Source: Acidobacteriota bacterium
GTDB lineage: Bacteria > Acidobacteriota > Terriglobia > Acidiferrales > UBA7541
Length of the DNA: 64,000 nt
Assembly: GCA_003223325.1 (NCBI GenBank)
Contig: QHYS01000010.1
Coordinates: 1-64,000, forward strand
Direction of reading: 5' to 3'
Below the pieces are notes generated by a model. That model was not told the DNA's origin and did no database searches. It was given only the letters and a program-made list of their open reading frames with translations. The translations under genes and the position numbers were made by a program. Each line of letters starts with the position of its first letter. Position 1 is the first letter of the stretch. Positions 1 to 8,543 of the stretch are shown one piece after another.

Positions 1-76
1 GGCGATATTTGGGACACCAAACGACGTGATATTTGTTGCTGTACACGACATGGTTATTGGACTTGTATCCCAGCAT
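1..76 (-). CDS. tnpA: IS200/IS605 TnpA transposase, N-terminus (partial)
   Basis: The minus strand from an ATG at 74-76 reads MLGYKSNNHVVYSNKYHVVW and continues CPKYR to the window edge. The pattern YKSNN-VVYS-KYHVVW-PKYR is the usual start of Y1-family (HUH) TnpA transposases of IS200/IS605 elements, which move single-stranded DNA using hairpins at their ends. Only 25 codons are present, so the HUH motif and catalytic Tyr lie outside. A bulged hairpin about 60 bases upstream of the start fits the element's left end. Whether the remainder is intact cannot be seen. Confidence 0.8.
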   Translation of the reverse strand, partial: MLGYKSNNHVVYSNKYHVVWCPKYR

Positions 77-137
77 CACGGGGAAAGGTGTACATCTTCG
101 CTTTCTCTTTGTCAACAGATAACTATGAGCCTTATAT

Positions 138-158
138 CCCCATACCTGAAGGCAGGGG
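138..158 (-). mobile_element. IS200/IS605 left-end hairpin
   Basis: On the minus strand CCCCTGCC, loop TTCA, then GGTATGGGG folds into a stem of about eight pairs with one unpaired T on the 3' side and a G-T pair. Imperfect palindromes with a bulged T near the end are what TnpA of this family recognises. The position, about 60 bases upstream of the tnpA start, is normal for a left end. The exact cleavage site was not determined. Confidence 0.6.
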
Positions 159-438
159 CTCTACGGCTCCGTTTGGTAGCGCGGGCGCCGTACAGGGACA
201 ACTCAAAGGGTGGAGGATAAGGTGAGGTACTTCGGCCACAAACGGACCCATCAGGAGAGTTCTAAAATGCCCCCCAGCACACCAGTCCTCTCTAATTAGA
301 ACGTGCCCCGCGACCCGATCCCCAGCCTCAAATCCCCGCAATTGACGTTGGAGAAAACTTTGAGGTTGCCGATGGCTAACGCGACCTCGCATCGCAGAAG
401 ACGGAGGCTATCTCTTTTCAAACAGGGGCAGGCTACCT

Positions 439-633
439 TCAGAGAGGGTGACTTGGTCCCGCATATTTGAAGTAGGTTTCGATGGAAGCTACCACCATGC
501 GGGCTTCCACCCTGATTCCGAGGTCGACACCAGCTAGGGCAACCCGAGCCCAGACCTCAACGACAATGCCCTTGTCCAAAATCCGGTCGAGCAAGTCGAC
601 CAGATGGGTCTCGGTAGCACGTCGGACCATCAT
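439..633 (-). CDS. gvpA: Gas vesicle structural protein GvpA-like
   Basis: This 64-residue reading frame matches the core of GvpA, the small amphipathic protein that assembles the gas vesicle wall. Visible family segments in order are HLVDLLDRILDKGIV, a VWARVALAGVDL strand, VEARMVVASIETY and FKYA. GvpA is usually about 70 residues, so the ATG at 631-633 (or 628-630) gives the expected size. The frame stays open upstream to 837, but that extension has no family resemblance. No other gvp genes (gvpN, F, L, K) were recognised nearby, and an IS200/IS605 end lies just downstream, so the gene may be a remnant of a lost cluster. GvpJ is the main alternative assignment. Confidence 0.7.
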   Translation of the reverse strand: MMVRRATETHLVDLLDRILDKGIVVEVWARVALAGVDLGIRVEARMVVASIETYFKYAGPSHPL

Positions 634-913
634 GCGGAAAGCTTGGGCTGTAGAAGAGAGGAATACTCCTTGCGCCCTGTCAAACTGTCGCTGGATTCGG
701 GCGCCGCGCCCTCGTCTTTTTGCGAACACCCGATGAAAACCGCTGGTAGAGGAGCTAACAGTGCCCAGGACCGAGTCCATGGCGCGATAGCCCAGAACAG
801 ATCTCGCTCGATCACGTGGGCTGGGAAGCAAGAACAACTCGGGGGTTTTATGTTCCGGTACAGAAAGTCACGACCAGGAAATTCGGGATCGTGGAGTTCG
901 CTACAATTGCCAT

Positions 914-1543
914 GTGGCGAAGCACGCTTGCGCAAACCGAGCGGAATGGCGCCTCCTACAGGGGAAGGCCGCCGTGCGTCTGTCGTCGTACTACCAGCTC
1001 GCGTGCGATTATGGAACCGCGGTGATGATTTCCTGGGAGAGGGGTGGGGTCGCTCCGATTTACCTGTGTGAAAGTCACGTTACCCAGATGGGATGGTCAG
1101 GCAAAAATTGCGAGGGTATCCTAGCAACGACGCCTCAATCGGTTGATAGCAACCATCCGACAGAACAGCCGAAGACGTCCATTCCATCGGGGGGTCCCGC
1201 GGATGCGCAAGTCGGATTGGCGAAGGAGGATTTAGTCGTGGTCAGAGATCCGGTCCGCGGCCTTACGTCCGGCGATTCCGCAAAACCTTTGGTGAATGAA
1301 GCTATTGGCAATACGTCACCTGAAGACTTCGAGGCGTACGGGACCGCCCTGCAGCGTGTGAAGCCCTCCGAGGCGAAGGAAGAAAAAGAGGCGGAGAGTA
1401 AGAACCCGGAGCGCTTATGCGCGTCCCGCTATGGTGAGCGGTGTACATGTCAGGCGACGGTGCACTGTCCGATATGTGGGAGGTGGTTCTGTGATGCCCA
1501 CGCGGAAGATGAGAACTGGCATCGTTGTGTCCTCACGGTCTAG
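914..1543 (+). CDS. Hypothetical protein with C-terminal Cys/His cluster
   Basis: The 209-residue product is not recognised. Its last 35 or so residues hold a dense set of likely zinc ligands (CASRYGERCTC, HCPICGRWFCDAH, WHRC), similar in spacing to treble-clef or B-box/AN1-like zinc fingers. The N-terminal part also has spaced Cys residues (HACANR, LACDYG, YLCESH), suggesting a second metal site. The middle is charged and low in complexity (KPSEAKEEKEAE), a probable linker. The GTG at 914 is the first usable start in this frame, but the frame is open upstream and includes another Cys codon at 908, so the true start may lie further left. Confidence 0.5.
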   Translation: MAKHACANRAEWRLLQGKAAVRLSSYYQLACDYGTAVMISWERGGVAPIYLCESHVTQMGWSGKNCEGILATTPQSVDSNHPTEQPKTSIPSGGPADAQVGLAKEDLVVVRDPVRGLTSGDSAKPLVNEAIGNTSPEDFEAYGTALQRVKPSEAKEEKEAESKNPERLCASRYGERCTCQATVHCPICGRWFCDAHAEDENWHRCVLTV

Positions 1544-1546
1544 AAA

Positions 1547-2518
1547 TTAATCATATACAGCTAATAGGGACCCGCCGCCGGGCGTGAAATTTCCTCCCCC
1601 GACCGCCGTGGCCACCCCAAAACCTGGTTTGTTGGCGCTGTAATCGCCCCAGCGGGATAAACCTCCTGTCTGCGAGCCGGTGCCGTCAATCATACTGACT
1701 TCAGCTTCCAGCGAGCCCAAGGGATCGCCGGGCACGCGCCCAGCATAGCGTATCGCCGGGTGTATGCTGCTGCTCGACGCGCTGTAGCCGATTCCGATGT
1801 CGCCAGATGCATCCATCGCCACGCTGCAAGAACAGGTTGGCCGTGGCCAAATAGGCGCTGTTGGTGGCGGTGGGCCAGACCCCGAACTTGGGGTAGTCGT
1901 TCAGCGTGTTCCCGTAGGAAAAAGAAGAGAGTCAGTACGCCCCCGTGGGATCGGATGTCTGGGAGACGGCAATGCACTCGGAGTAGGGAGCAGACACCCC
2001 GCCCAACTAAGTAACGAGAAAGCGGTCGGCGAGTTTGTCATACTGGGCCACTACATCGCCAGCGTTGTTGGTGGCGCAGCCATTGGCGCTGCCCAGAGGG
2101 GCCCACAAGGAGCTAAGGGAGTTGGGTCCCGCGACCAGCGTTCCACTCTTGGTGTAAATGGCATACCGTGAGTTGACCGTTTGGTGGATGTGGTTCGGTC
2201 CCACCGCCATGTTGGTGTCCGGGGGCGCGTACAAGGTTGCTCCCACACCAGGAAAGCGGGGCCCGTCCCAGGTGTTGGTCAGGGGGCCCACCGAGGTCTG
2301 TACGGCGTCGTCCTGTTCCCCGCCGGTTCCGTGGCTGGGCAAGGGCTGGTGATTGTGAACCTCCTTGTGGTCATTCTCCTGCGAGTCGTCGATGCCGTCG
2401 CGCAGCGGCTTCGAAACCGCCATGACATCACTGTGGGACTCGCGGTCTGAGCCGAGGCACCCACCCCGGCTAGCCACATCGAAGCGAGACCTGCTACGAA
2501 TAACGACGATTGCTTCAT
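1547..2518 (-). pseudogene. Decayed secreted protein
   Basis: A ribosome site (GGAGAGC) and an ATG at 2518 begin a clear signal peptide (MKQSSLFVAGLASMWLAG...ASA). The reading then changes frame near 2440. It continues through TWDGPRFPGVGATLYAPPD, HIHQTVNSRYAIYTKSG and YDKLADRFLVT, and meets an in-frame TAG. After that it still reads ECIAVSQTSDPTGAY, a TGA, then SFSYGNTLNDYPKFGVWPTA. The last recognisable part, GDIGIGYSASSS through RWGDYSA, is in another frame, and the sequence between appears deleted. This is the pattern of a large secreted acidobacterial protein of unknown function, broken by at least two frameshifts, two stops and a deletion. Confidence 0.75.
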
Positions 2519-3103
2519 GGATGCTCTCCGATAGCAGTGTTCGGAAATGTGCGCCTACGTTTGTCCGAAACAGGATCTCCTGGGGCGTTCTGAACCCGTA
2601 ATATCCTTGGCTCCGGATTCTTGGTAAAGACAATGGAGCGAATGCCGCTAGTTCGACTCGCACTTCGAGGTTGGTTCCCCGAACGAGTTTTTCGACTCGA
2701 GCCATGGAGGGCAAATATGAAACATTCCGTTCCGTTGCTTCAACACTCTCCACGCCGCGTAGTCCTTTAAAGTAAAGCGTCCCTGTTTTGGCGCGAAAGA
2801 ATCAGGCCACCGCAGCCCTGCTGTCCGCCTTCATGCCTTCTCGATGCTGGAATCGCGTTCGACAAATCCTAGGCATTCATAGCCGGGAAGGATCTAGCCG
2901 CCCCCCAGTTCCGTATGTGATGCCACTCCGCTGGACCGTTCCTGACTTTGAAGAGAAACACCCACCGTGTCCGTTCCTGAGGGTGTCGCGAGCAATCATG
3001 ATCCTTACTCCGACTGCTGAATGCCCGTAGGTGGAGCGCACACTAAGATTGCAGTGAACCCCGCAGGGCCCCTATCTCAGGCAGCCCTTTCGTCCGTCAA
3101 CTC

Positions 3104-3295
3104 CTATTTGGTTTCCAGCGGATTTTTGGCGCTACCGGTAGCGGTCGGGGGTTTTTCGCGAGGTGAGGGTGAGGCTTTCTCGAGGGTGGTCCACCGCGCA
3201 CCGCAGTTCAAGCATTGTCGGCGCCGCCGCACAAGATCACCGTGCCGGGTCGTCCTGAGAACCTCGGAAGGACGCCCGCAGAGCCTACAACGCAC
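3104..3295 (-). CDS. Small zinc-ribbon protein (NrdR/Ogr-like N-terminal fold)
   Basis: The 63-residue product begins MRCRLCGRPSEV, followed by RRRRQCLNCGARWTTLE. The two CxxC pairs separated by a basic segment and ending in an aromatic-TTLE are the zinc-ribbon arrangement of NrdR N-termini and of phage Ogr/Delta-like activators. The NrdR ATP-cone domain is absent, so it is not NrdR itself; the tail is short and polar. It starts with GTG. The role is unknown; a small DNA- or RNA-binding accessory protein is possible. Confidence 0.5.
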   Translation of the reverse strand: MRCRLCGRPSEVLRTTRHGDLVRRRRQCLNCGARWTTLEKASPSPREKPPTATGSAKNPLETK

Positions 3296-3596
3296 GGCAG
3301 GCCACCAATTGCAGCATGGCTACGAGTCTGCGTTCGACGTGTGTCTGAGCGATACTGCCAGTGCTGCAATCGGCCTGAAAGACTTCTTCAGTGGTTCGAA
3401 ACGTCGCGCCGGAGCAGTTGCAATGCCGCCGACGCGCGGTGTCGCTTACAGCCGTGCCCAACGGCAATTTCATCTCGCTGGCGAGGTGAAGAGAGAAATG
3501 CTCCGCCTTTTTAAAAGTCGCAAAGTGTTCCGCAATATGCCATCGGTGGCTCGCCATATCAGCCCTTCCTACCAGGCATCGAGCGTCATCTTGCAA
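3285..3596 (-). CDS. Uncertain small reading frame upstream of the zinc-ribbon gene
   Basis: This 103-residue frame overlaps the start of the zinc-ribbon gene by 11 bases, as co-transcribed genes often do. The C-terminal half (HCNCSGATFRTTEEV, then THVERRLVAML) looks protein-like and Cys/His containing. A long frame on the opposite strand covers the same DNA, so coding status is doubtful. An ATG at residue 14 (MASHRWH) is an alternative start. No function is suggested. Confidence 0.25.
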   Translation of the reverse strand: MQDDARCLVGRADMASHRWHIAEHFATFKKAEHFSLHLASEMKLPLGTAVSDTARRRHCNCSGATFRTTEEVFQADCSTGSIAQTHVERRLVAMLQLVACRAL

Positions 3597-3644
3597 AGAT
3601 ACTAGGCATACTCAGGTTTCGACATTGCTCTCGCGCAACGGTTC

Positions 3645-3914
3645 GTGTACGGATACAAAGATCGCGGATTCGTAATCAACAGAGACAAGGCTATGGACAT
3701 CTTCGGCCCCGAAGTCCTGAAATCGGATTCCCCTGAGTACGAACCGGCGAATCAAAAGCGGGATTATCCGGACAAGGTAAACCTTGGGGGGCTGCTACCG
3801 ACGCCGTGCCCAATAGATAAGGATAGAGACGGAGACGATGGATCCCAGACGGCTCGTATCGCTGTGTCCCTATGGACCGTCGATGACCGTATCCGGCACG
3901 GATCGCGCGTCTAG
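3645..3914 (+). CDS. Hypothetical protein fragment
   Basis: The first 40 residues (YGYKDRGFVINRDKAMDIFG, then SDSPEYEPAN) have a protein-like composition, and the same frame is open about 30 bases further upstream. The C-terminal half is polar and less convincing. The sequence resembles the last segment of a longer protein more than a complete small one. It may be a relic, in keeping with the decayed neighbourhood. The family was not recognised. Confidence 0.25.
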   Translation: MYGYKDRGFVINRDKAMDIFGPEVLKSDSPEYEPANQKRDYPDKVNLGGLLPTPCPIDKDRDGDDGSQTARIAVSLWTVDDRIRHGSRV

Positions 3915-4182
3915 CCCTCGGCTCAGCGTTCGAGAACCTGTGAAGGGACGTTAACAAGCCTGTAAGCCGGAATGCAGACGCCAATTCCAAAGCCTCAAAG
4001 AAAGCTAGCGAAACCTACTCCCAAAGTTTGGCAGTTAAGACGCAATTCATGCGCGAGCGCGACTACAGAAACGGCAGGCCGGGATACGGGGTCGCTTATA
4101 GGAAATCGCTCGCCTGTGGTGGGTCCGACAGTATCAGTAATCTGTAATAAATCTGTAATAGCTACTGGTTCGTTCCTTGCCA

Positions 4183-6006
4183 CTACTCCGGCGCGAACGC
4201 CAGCAACACGTTCCCCGGAACGCCTCCGTTGCGCGGATAGCCGGAACTGATGAACACCATGCCATTGACAACCACAGGCCCGGGACCGTCGATTGAGCCG
4301 CCGGAGCCCTTCACGCCGTTCACGGTGTGGAAATCGCGCATCGTGTTGAATTCCCAAAGCAGCTCGCCGGTTTCAGCTGAGTGCGCCCGAATGTGCCCAT
4401 CGGTTGAGGTCGCAAATACCACACCCGGAATCTCCGTTACCGCGCCCGGCTGGGAGGGACTGCAGCCCGAGGGCGCGCCTTCAGGACAAGGCTTTGCCGC
4501 AACATGCCACTCCTGGCTGCCGTCGGCAACGCGCAGGGCCGTGAGCCCGCCACCTGCCCCCGGATCGATGATATATCGCCGCGTGTCAGTCTGGCTCGTC
4601 TGCCGCGAGCGCTTAACATCGGATACTGTCGCGAAGACATGCTGCCCATCGGTGGCCATTCCCCATTGCACGCCGCCATTGGTGCCGCCCAGACCCACGC
4701 GCGTCTGCCACACAACCTCACCCTGTTTCGCGGGATCAAGCGCCCACACGATCCCCGATTTCTGTCCGGCGAGCAATAGTTCGCGGGCATCCGGCGCATG
4801 AACCAGAATCGGCGAAGAACCGAAATCGAAATCCGGGCCGCAGGTCTCCTGACCAGCACAACCGCTGTTGTAGGCGTCATTTGCAGTCATCTGGCGGGAC
4901 CACGCGACGCGTCCAGTCGCCAGATCGAGCGCGGTCACGGCGTCGCTCGTGTCCGTCACGGGCGGCGAATAATTGTCTCCGGTGCCCACATAGAGAAGAT
5001 TGCGCTCTGCGTCCACAGTAGGCGTGGACCAGACTCCTACTCCGGAGGGTCCAAAGCTTTTAGTCCCACGTGAATTCTTGCCTCTCTCGGTGGGAACTTC
5101 GGTCATCCAGGTCTTCCATAGCTGCTTACCGTCGCGAATGCGCAGCGCCACCACGCTGCCGCGGAAGGTGCAGCAGGCATACTCCGGATCGCCGGAGCGG
5201 GTTTCCTCCCACGAGGACACCGGCACATAAACCGTTCCCTGGTGGGCGCCAGGTCCGCCGGTGAGCCGTGTGGAATCGTGGGTGTCCACCTGTACTTTCC
5301 AAAGCAACTTGCCCGTTTCCGCCTTAACCGCGTAGAACCAGCCCGTCATATCCCCGAAAAGTAGCGCGTATTCGCTGCCGAGCGGCACCACCAGGATGGA
5401 GGACCGCACCGGTCCGTTCGCCTGAAACACCCATTGCAGGCAGCCGGTCTTGGCACGCATTGCGTGCACCAGTCCGGCGGCACTTCCAACGAACAGCTGG
5501 CCATCGATCACCGTGGGCGGCGCAAAGGCGATTACGTCACCATCGAAGCCAAAAGCCCATTTCAGCTTGAGCCCGCGCACCTGATCGATGCTCAACCGGG
5601 CCGAATTGCCCGGCTGAAACCGTGCATTGTTCGAACCGGGGCTCCATCCGTTCCATGAGGTCTTTGGCGTGGCGGCCAATTTCACCGTGCGGTCGGAGCA
5701 GAACGCCGAGGCCGGTGGCCCGCTCTCGATGGTGCTTGTGCCTAAATAGGAAGCTACCGCTATCCGGTCTTCCCTGCTCAGAGTGAACCCCACGGCCATC
5801 ATCGCCCCAGCGTCGAGCGCCCGAACGATTCGTGCCGAGGACATCTTCTGCAGTACGGTGCGAGGGGGAATGCGGTCGTTCGCTTGCTCGTGACACACGG
5901 CGCAGCGCTTCAGATAAACGGCCTCTCCGGAGGAAGCCGCCAACAAAGGACTCGCCGACATGACCAATGGGAAGACGAAGGCGAGGAGTTTCACGCGCCG
6001 CAACAT
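4183..6006 (-). CDS. Cytochrome c / PQQ-type beta-propeller dehydrogenase (PVA-dehydrogenase-like)
   Basis: The 607-residue exported protein starts at the ATG at 6006, which gives a clean signal peptide (MLRRVKLLAFVFPLVMSASP); a longer upstream frame lacks one. A cytochrome c domain follows with the heme site CAVCH at residues 35-39. The rest is a pyrrolo-quinoline quinone-type eight-bladed propeller with repeated Trp-docking blades (for example GKLLWKVQV, GKQLWKTWM, GRVAWSRQM, GELLWEF). Family members oxidise alcohols or polyvinyl alcohol in the periplasm and pass electrons through the fused heme. The substrate cannot be read from sequence. The next gene to the right is divergent and begins 169 bases away. 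Confidence 0.8.
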   Translation of the reverse strand: MLRRVKLLAFVFPLVMSASPLLAASSGEAVYLKRCAVCHEQANDRIPPRTVLQKMSSARIVRALDAGAMMAVGFTLSREDRIAVASYLGTSTIESGPPASAFCSDRTVKLAATPKTSWNGWSPGSNNARFQPGNSARLSIDQVRGLKLKWAFGFDGDVIAFAPPTVIDGQLFVGSAAGLVHAMRAKTGCLQWVFQANGPVRSSILVVPLGSEYALLFGDMTGWFYAVKAETGKLLWKVQVDTHDSTRLTGGPGAHQGTVYVPVSSWEETRSGDPEYACCTFRGSVVALRIRDGKQLWKTWMTEVPTERGKNSRGTKSFGPSGVGVWSTPTVDAERNLLYVGTGDNYSPPVTDTSDAVTALDLATGRVAWSRQMTANDAYNSGCAGQETCGPDFDFGSSPILVHAPDARELLLAGQKSGIVWALDPAKQGEVVWQTRVGLGGTNGGVQWGMATDGQHVFATVSDVKRSRQTSQTDTRRYIIDPGAGGGLTALRVADGSQEWHVAAKPCPEGAPSGCSPSQPGAVTEIPGVVFATSTDGHIRAHSAETGELLWEFNTMRDFHTVNGVKGSGGSIDGPGPVVVNGMVFISSGYPRNGGVPGNVLLAFAPE

Positions 6007-6174
6007 ATCATAGCGGCCGAATTCGGGTCCATACCAACAAGTTCCGCTGCCGGAACGAATGGTACAGCCGAGATTTTTCTGCCGGGAACCGCAAACAGAA
6101 CACAAACCAGTATACAATCCCGGCTAACTCGGGAACTTAGTGTCAAGACGCGCAAGAAGCAAGGATCTGCGAGC

Positions 6175-7062
6175 ATGAAATACCACAGAGTTCGATTTTT
6201 TCTGACTGCAGCAACTGCGGCCCTCGTATTGGCTGTTCAAGCCTGGAGCGGAGGGGGAACCAGCCCTTCGGCTCCACAAAGCATCCACGTATTTGATTGT
6301 GGCACTCTTCATAACTCGGATGCAGCACGGTACAGATTCAGGAAGGAAGAACTCGCAACGATGGAGATGTCCGTGGCGTGCTTTCTAGTCGCACATCCTA
6401 AGGGAACCTTGGTCTGGGACACCGGCGCCGTTCCTGACAATGCCTGGACCCCCACGGGCACCCCGACGACTCAGCATATCGTCCTCCCGGACTCGCAGCA
6501 GCGAGACATAACCGTTGTTAAGTCCCTGAAGGGGCAACTCGGTGAGTTGGGCTATTCCCCCTCCGACATTACCTACCTCGTGCTCTCGCACTACCATTAT
6601 GACCATACGGCCAATGCGAACGAATTTGGAGGCGCCACGTGGCTTGTGCGGCAAGTCGAACGCGAGGCTATGTTCGGTGAGAAACCTCCCGGCACGACTC
6701 AGCCCTCGACCTATTCAGCCCTTCGCAACAGCAAGACGCTCATCCTCAAGACCGAGGAACACGATGTATTTGGTGATGGTGCCGTCGTCATCAATTCGGC
6801 TCCGGGTCACACACCGGGCCACCAGGTTCTGTATTTGAAGCTGGCCAAAACCGGAGGGGTTGTGCTCTCGGGCGATCTCTATCACTATCCGGAAGAGCGC
6901 AAGCTGGATCGTGTGCCCACCTTCGACTTCAATGCAGAGCAGACACGCGCGAGCAGAGTGATGATCGAGGCATTTTTGAAGCAGAAAAGCGCGCAGCTTT
7001 GGATACAACACGACTTCATCGGCAATGCCAAGCTTAAGAAGTCGCCCAGTTTCTACGAATAG
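6175..7062 (+). CDS. Exported metallo-beta-lactamase-fold hydrolase, AHL-lactonase-like
   Basis: The 295-residue protein begins at 6175 with a signal peptide (MKYHRVRFFLTAATAALVLA). The metal-binding motif of the fold is complete: SHYHYDH at residues 138-144, His in PGHTPGH near 212, Asp in SGDLYHY near 234 and a final His in WIQHDF. The FDCGTLH opening, the DTG strand and the overall order match the N-acyl-homoserine lactonase branch (AttM/AiiA-like), which opens lactone rings of quorum signals. An exported copy would act in the periplasm or outside. Other lactones or esters are possible substrates. Confidence 0.75.
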   Translation: MKYHRVRFFLTAATAALVLAVQAWSGGGTSPSAPQSIHVFDCGTLHNSDAARYRFRKEELATMEMSVACFLVAHPKGTLVWDTGAVPDNAWTPTGTPTTQHIVLPDSQQRDITVVKSLKGQLGELGYSPSDITYLVLSHYHYDHTANANEFGGATWLVRQVEREAMFGEKPPGTTQPSTYSALRNSKTLILKTEEHDVFGDGAVVINSAPGHTPGHQVLYLKLAKTGGVVLSGDLYHYPEERKLDRVPTFDFNAEQTRASRVMIEAFLKQKSAQLWIQHDFIGNAKLKKSPSFYE

Positions 7063-7199
7063 GTTCGGTTCTACGTACTCGCACGCCTTCGAGCGGCAAA
7101 GCCGGCATACGACGTTCCCAAATTTTCGCAGGGGAAGCTCTCCGCAGGGACTATAGAATAGAACTTCACTTGCCTTTTTGCGGTCTCGCAGACTAAAGA

Positions 7200-7227
7200 T
7201 TGTGAGGCATCTCGGAACTATTATAAT
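7200..7227 (+). promoter_or_regulatory. Candidate sigma-70-type promoter
   Basis: TTGTGA (7200-7205) and a perfect TATAAT (7222-7227) are separated by 16 bases. The site lies within the 348-base gap before the response regulator gene and would give a leader of about 175 bases. The match is sequence-only; the -35 hexamer matches consensus at four of six positions. Confidence 0.3.
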
Positions 7228-7410
7228 GGCGCTGGCACGCAGTCCAGGACCTACACATGGCAATCTAAGGTGTGTCGCCTATTGCACAGACGAAGCGGTA
7301 ATTTGAGAATAGCTTCGCTGTACCTTCGCGAAGTCTGGCATGGTCGGTGCGAATAGGGGCGTAATTCGTCCCGGTAAGCGTCTTCCAGCGGCGCCCTTCA
7401 GGAAAATAAA

Positions 7411-8049
7411 ATGTCAAGCGTCCGCCTGCTCGTAGCAGGTAGTCACGAAATTCTTCGGATAGGCGTTCGGGCCGTTCTCGAAAGCAAACCCGACTGGGCA
7501 GTGGTAGCGGAGGCGAGCGACGGCCAGCAGGCAATAGAAAAGGCCAAGGAGTTCAGGCCCGACATAGCAATCTTGGATTACAGTTCGCCAGGCACAAATG
7601 GATTAGACGCCGTGCGAGAGATCGTCAAGAACCTGCCAGACACGAAGGTACTTATGCTTACGATTTATGATAGCGATACGCTGATCGAAGAGATGCAGCA
7701 AGCAGGCGCTCACGGCTGTCTGCGTAAGGCTGATGCCAGCCGTGATCTAATCTGCGCGATTGAAACGCTGTTGCAGCAGAAAAGATTTTATCCATTGGGT
7801 GTGACAACCGTCTCGCACCGAGGGTCGAGAACCGGTGACCAAAAACCGCTGCCGTCGCTGACGGCCCGTCAGAAGGAGATTGTCAGACTATTGGTCCAAG
7901 GACGCACAGGTAAGGAAGTCGCGGCAACGCTCGGCATCAGCGCGAAGACCGTAGAAGTGCACAGGAACAACATCCACCTAAGGACGAACTGCCATACAAT
8001 GGCGCAGTTGGTCCGGTATGCGATTCGAAACGGGATCATCGTGGCTTAG
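7411..8049 (+). CDS. NarL/FixJ-type response regulator with altered acidic pocket
   Basis: The 212-residue protein has a receiver domain (about 1-120) and a C-terminal LuxR-type helix-turn-helix (about 150-210: LTARQKEIVRLLVQGRTGKE, then GISAKTVEVHR). The phospho-acceptor Asp56 (ILDYSSPG), the conserved Thr (MLTIYD) and Lys (CLRKADAS) are present. The two acidic residues after strand 1 that bind Mg2+, usually the DD of an ADDHE motif, are replaced by Gly-Ser (LLVAGSHEI, residues 10-11). Family knowledge says this pair is needed for ordinary phosphorylation, so the protein may act unphosphorylated or by another signal. No histidine kinase gene is adjacent. Confidence 0.85.
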   Translation: MSSVRLLVAGSHEILRIGVRAVLESKPDWAVVAEASDGQQAIEKAKEFRPDIAILDYSSPGTNGLDAVREIVKNLPDTKVLMLTIYDSDTLIEEMQQAGAHGCLRKADASRDLICAIETLLQQKRFYPLGVTTVSHRGSRTGDQKPLPSLTARQKEIVRLLVQGRTGKEVAATLGISAKTVEVHRNNIHLRTNCHTMAQLVRYAIRNGIIVA

Positions 8050-8132
8050 ATGATCGCTGTGATTTGCTCGTCTATCTCCCGTTTGCGGTCTTTATCTTTG
8101 GTTCCAAATCCGCCGCATGGAAGGGACACAAG

Positions 8133-8411
8133 ATGCCTACCGCTGAGGATTTCAGGCGTGAACTATTCCATATGATGGCGAACGCACAGAACAGTGGCCG
8201 GGAATCCATTGAGATAAGTGCGCGTGAGTTACACGCCCGAGTTAGTCCCTCCTCGGAGCGTGCATTTGAGTGTCAGGTATGTTGGCATGATTCATCGTCC
8301 ACAGTTCTGAATCTATGTGCCCTGCGCACCGCGCGTCAACTGTGCTGCAGATATGGGGCGCCTAATCTATCAATTGATTGCTGTACGCAACGTTCACGCG
8401 AACGAATGTGA
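8133..8411 (+). CDS. Hypothetical small protein
   Basis: From the ATG at 8133 the N-terminal part (MPTAEDFRRELFHMMANAQN, then ESIEISARELHARVS) is strongly protein-like, with a helical start. The second half is Cys-rich (CQVCW, LCCRYG, DCC) and reads less well, so the frame may have shifted or the C-terminus eroded. The family is not known to me with certainty. It lies 80 bases after the response regulator on the same strand. Confidence 0.4.
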   Translation: MPTAEDFRRELFHMMANAQNSGRESIEISARELHARVSPSSERAFECQVCWHDSSSTVLNLCALRTARQLCCRYGAPNLSIDCCTQRSRERM

Positions 8412-8543
8412 TATATCATTTTGGCTATATGCGTAGCGCCGTCGCTGCACGTATAACGGGCAACTCAGAAGCGAGCCTCGACAACAATGCCAAAGAGCAC
8501 GGTCACATGAGTCACAAAGTTGAAAGCGGAAAGCGATAGGTGA

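Noticed and set aside
604-1071. 155-residue plus-strand frame overlapping gvpA upstream region
   Set aside because: Composition is low in hydrophobic order and lacks any motif; it overlaps the better-supported frame starting at 914.
3021-3605. 194-residue plus-strand frame
   Set aside because: It runs antisense to the zinc-ribbon gene and has no motif or signal; Arg/Ser-rich as expected for a shadow.
4135-4165. Tandem AATCTGTAATA repeats
   Set aside because: Only two copies of 11 bases, with no neighbouring feature to give them meaning.
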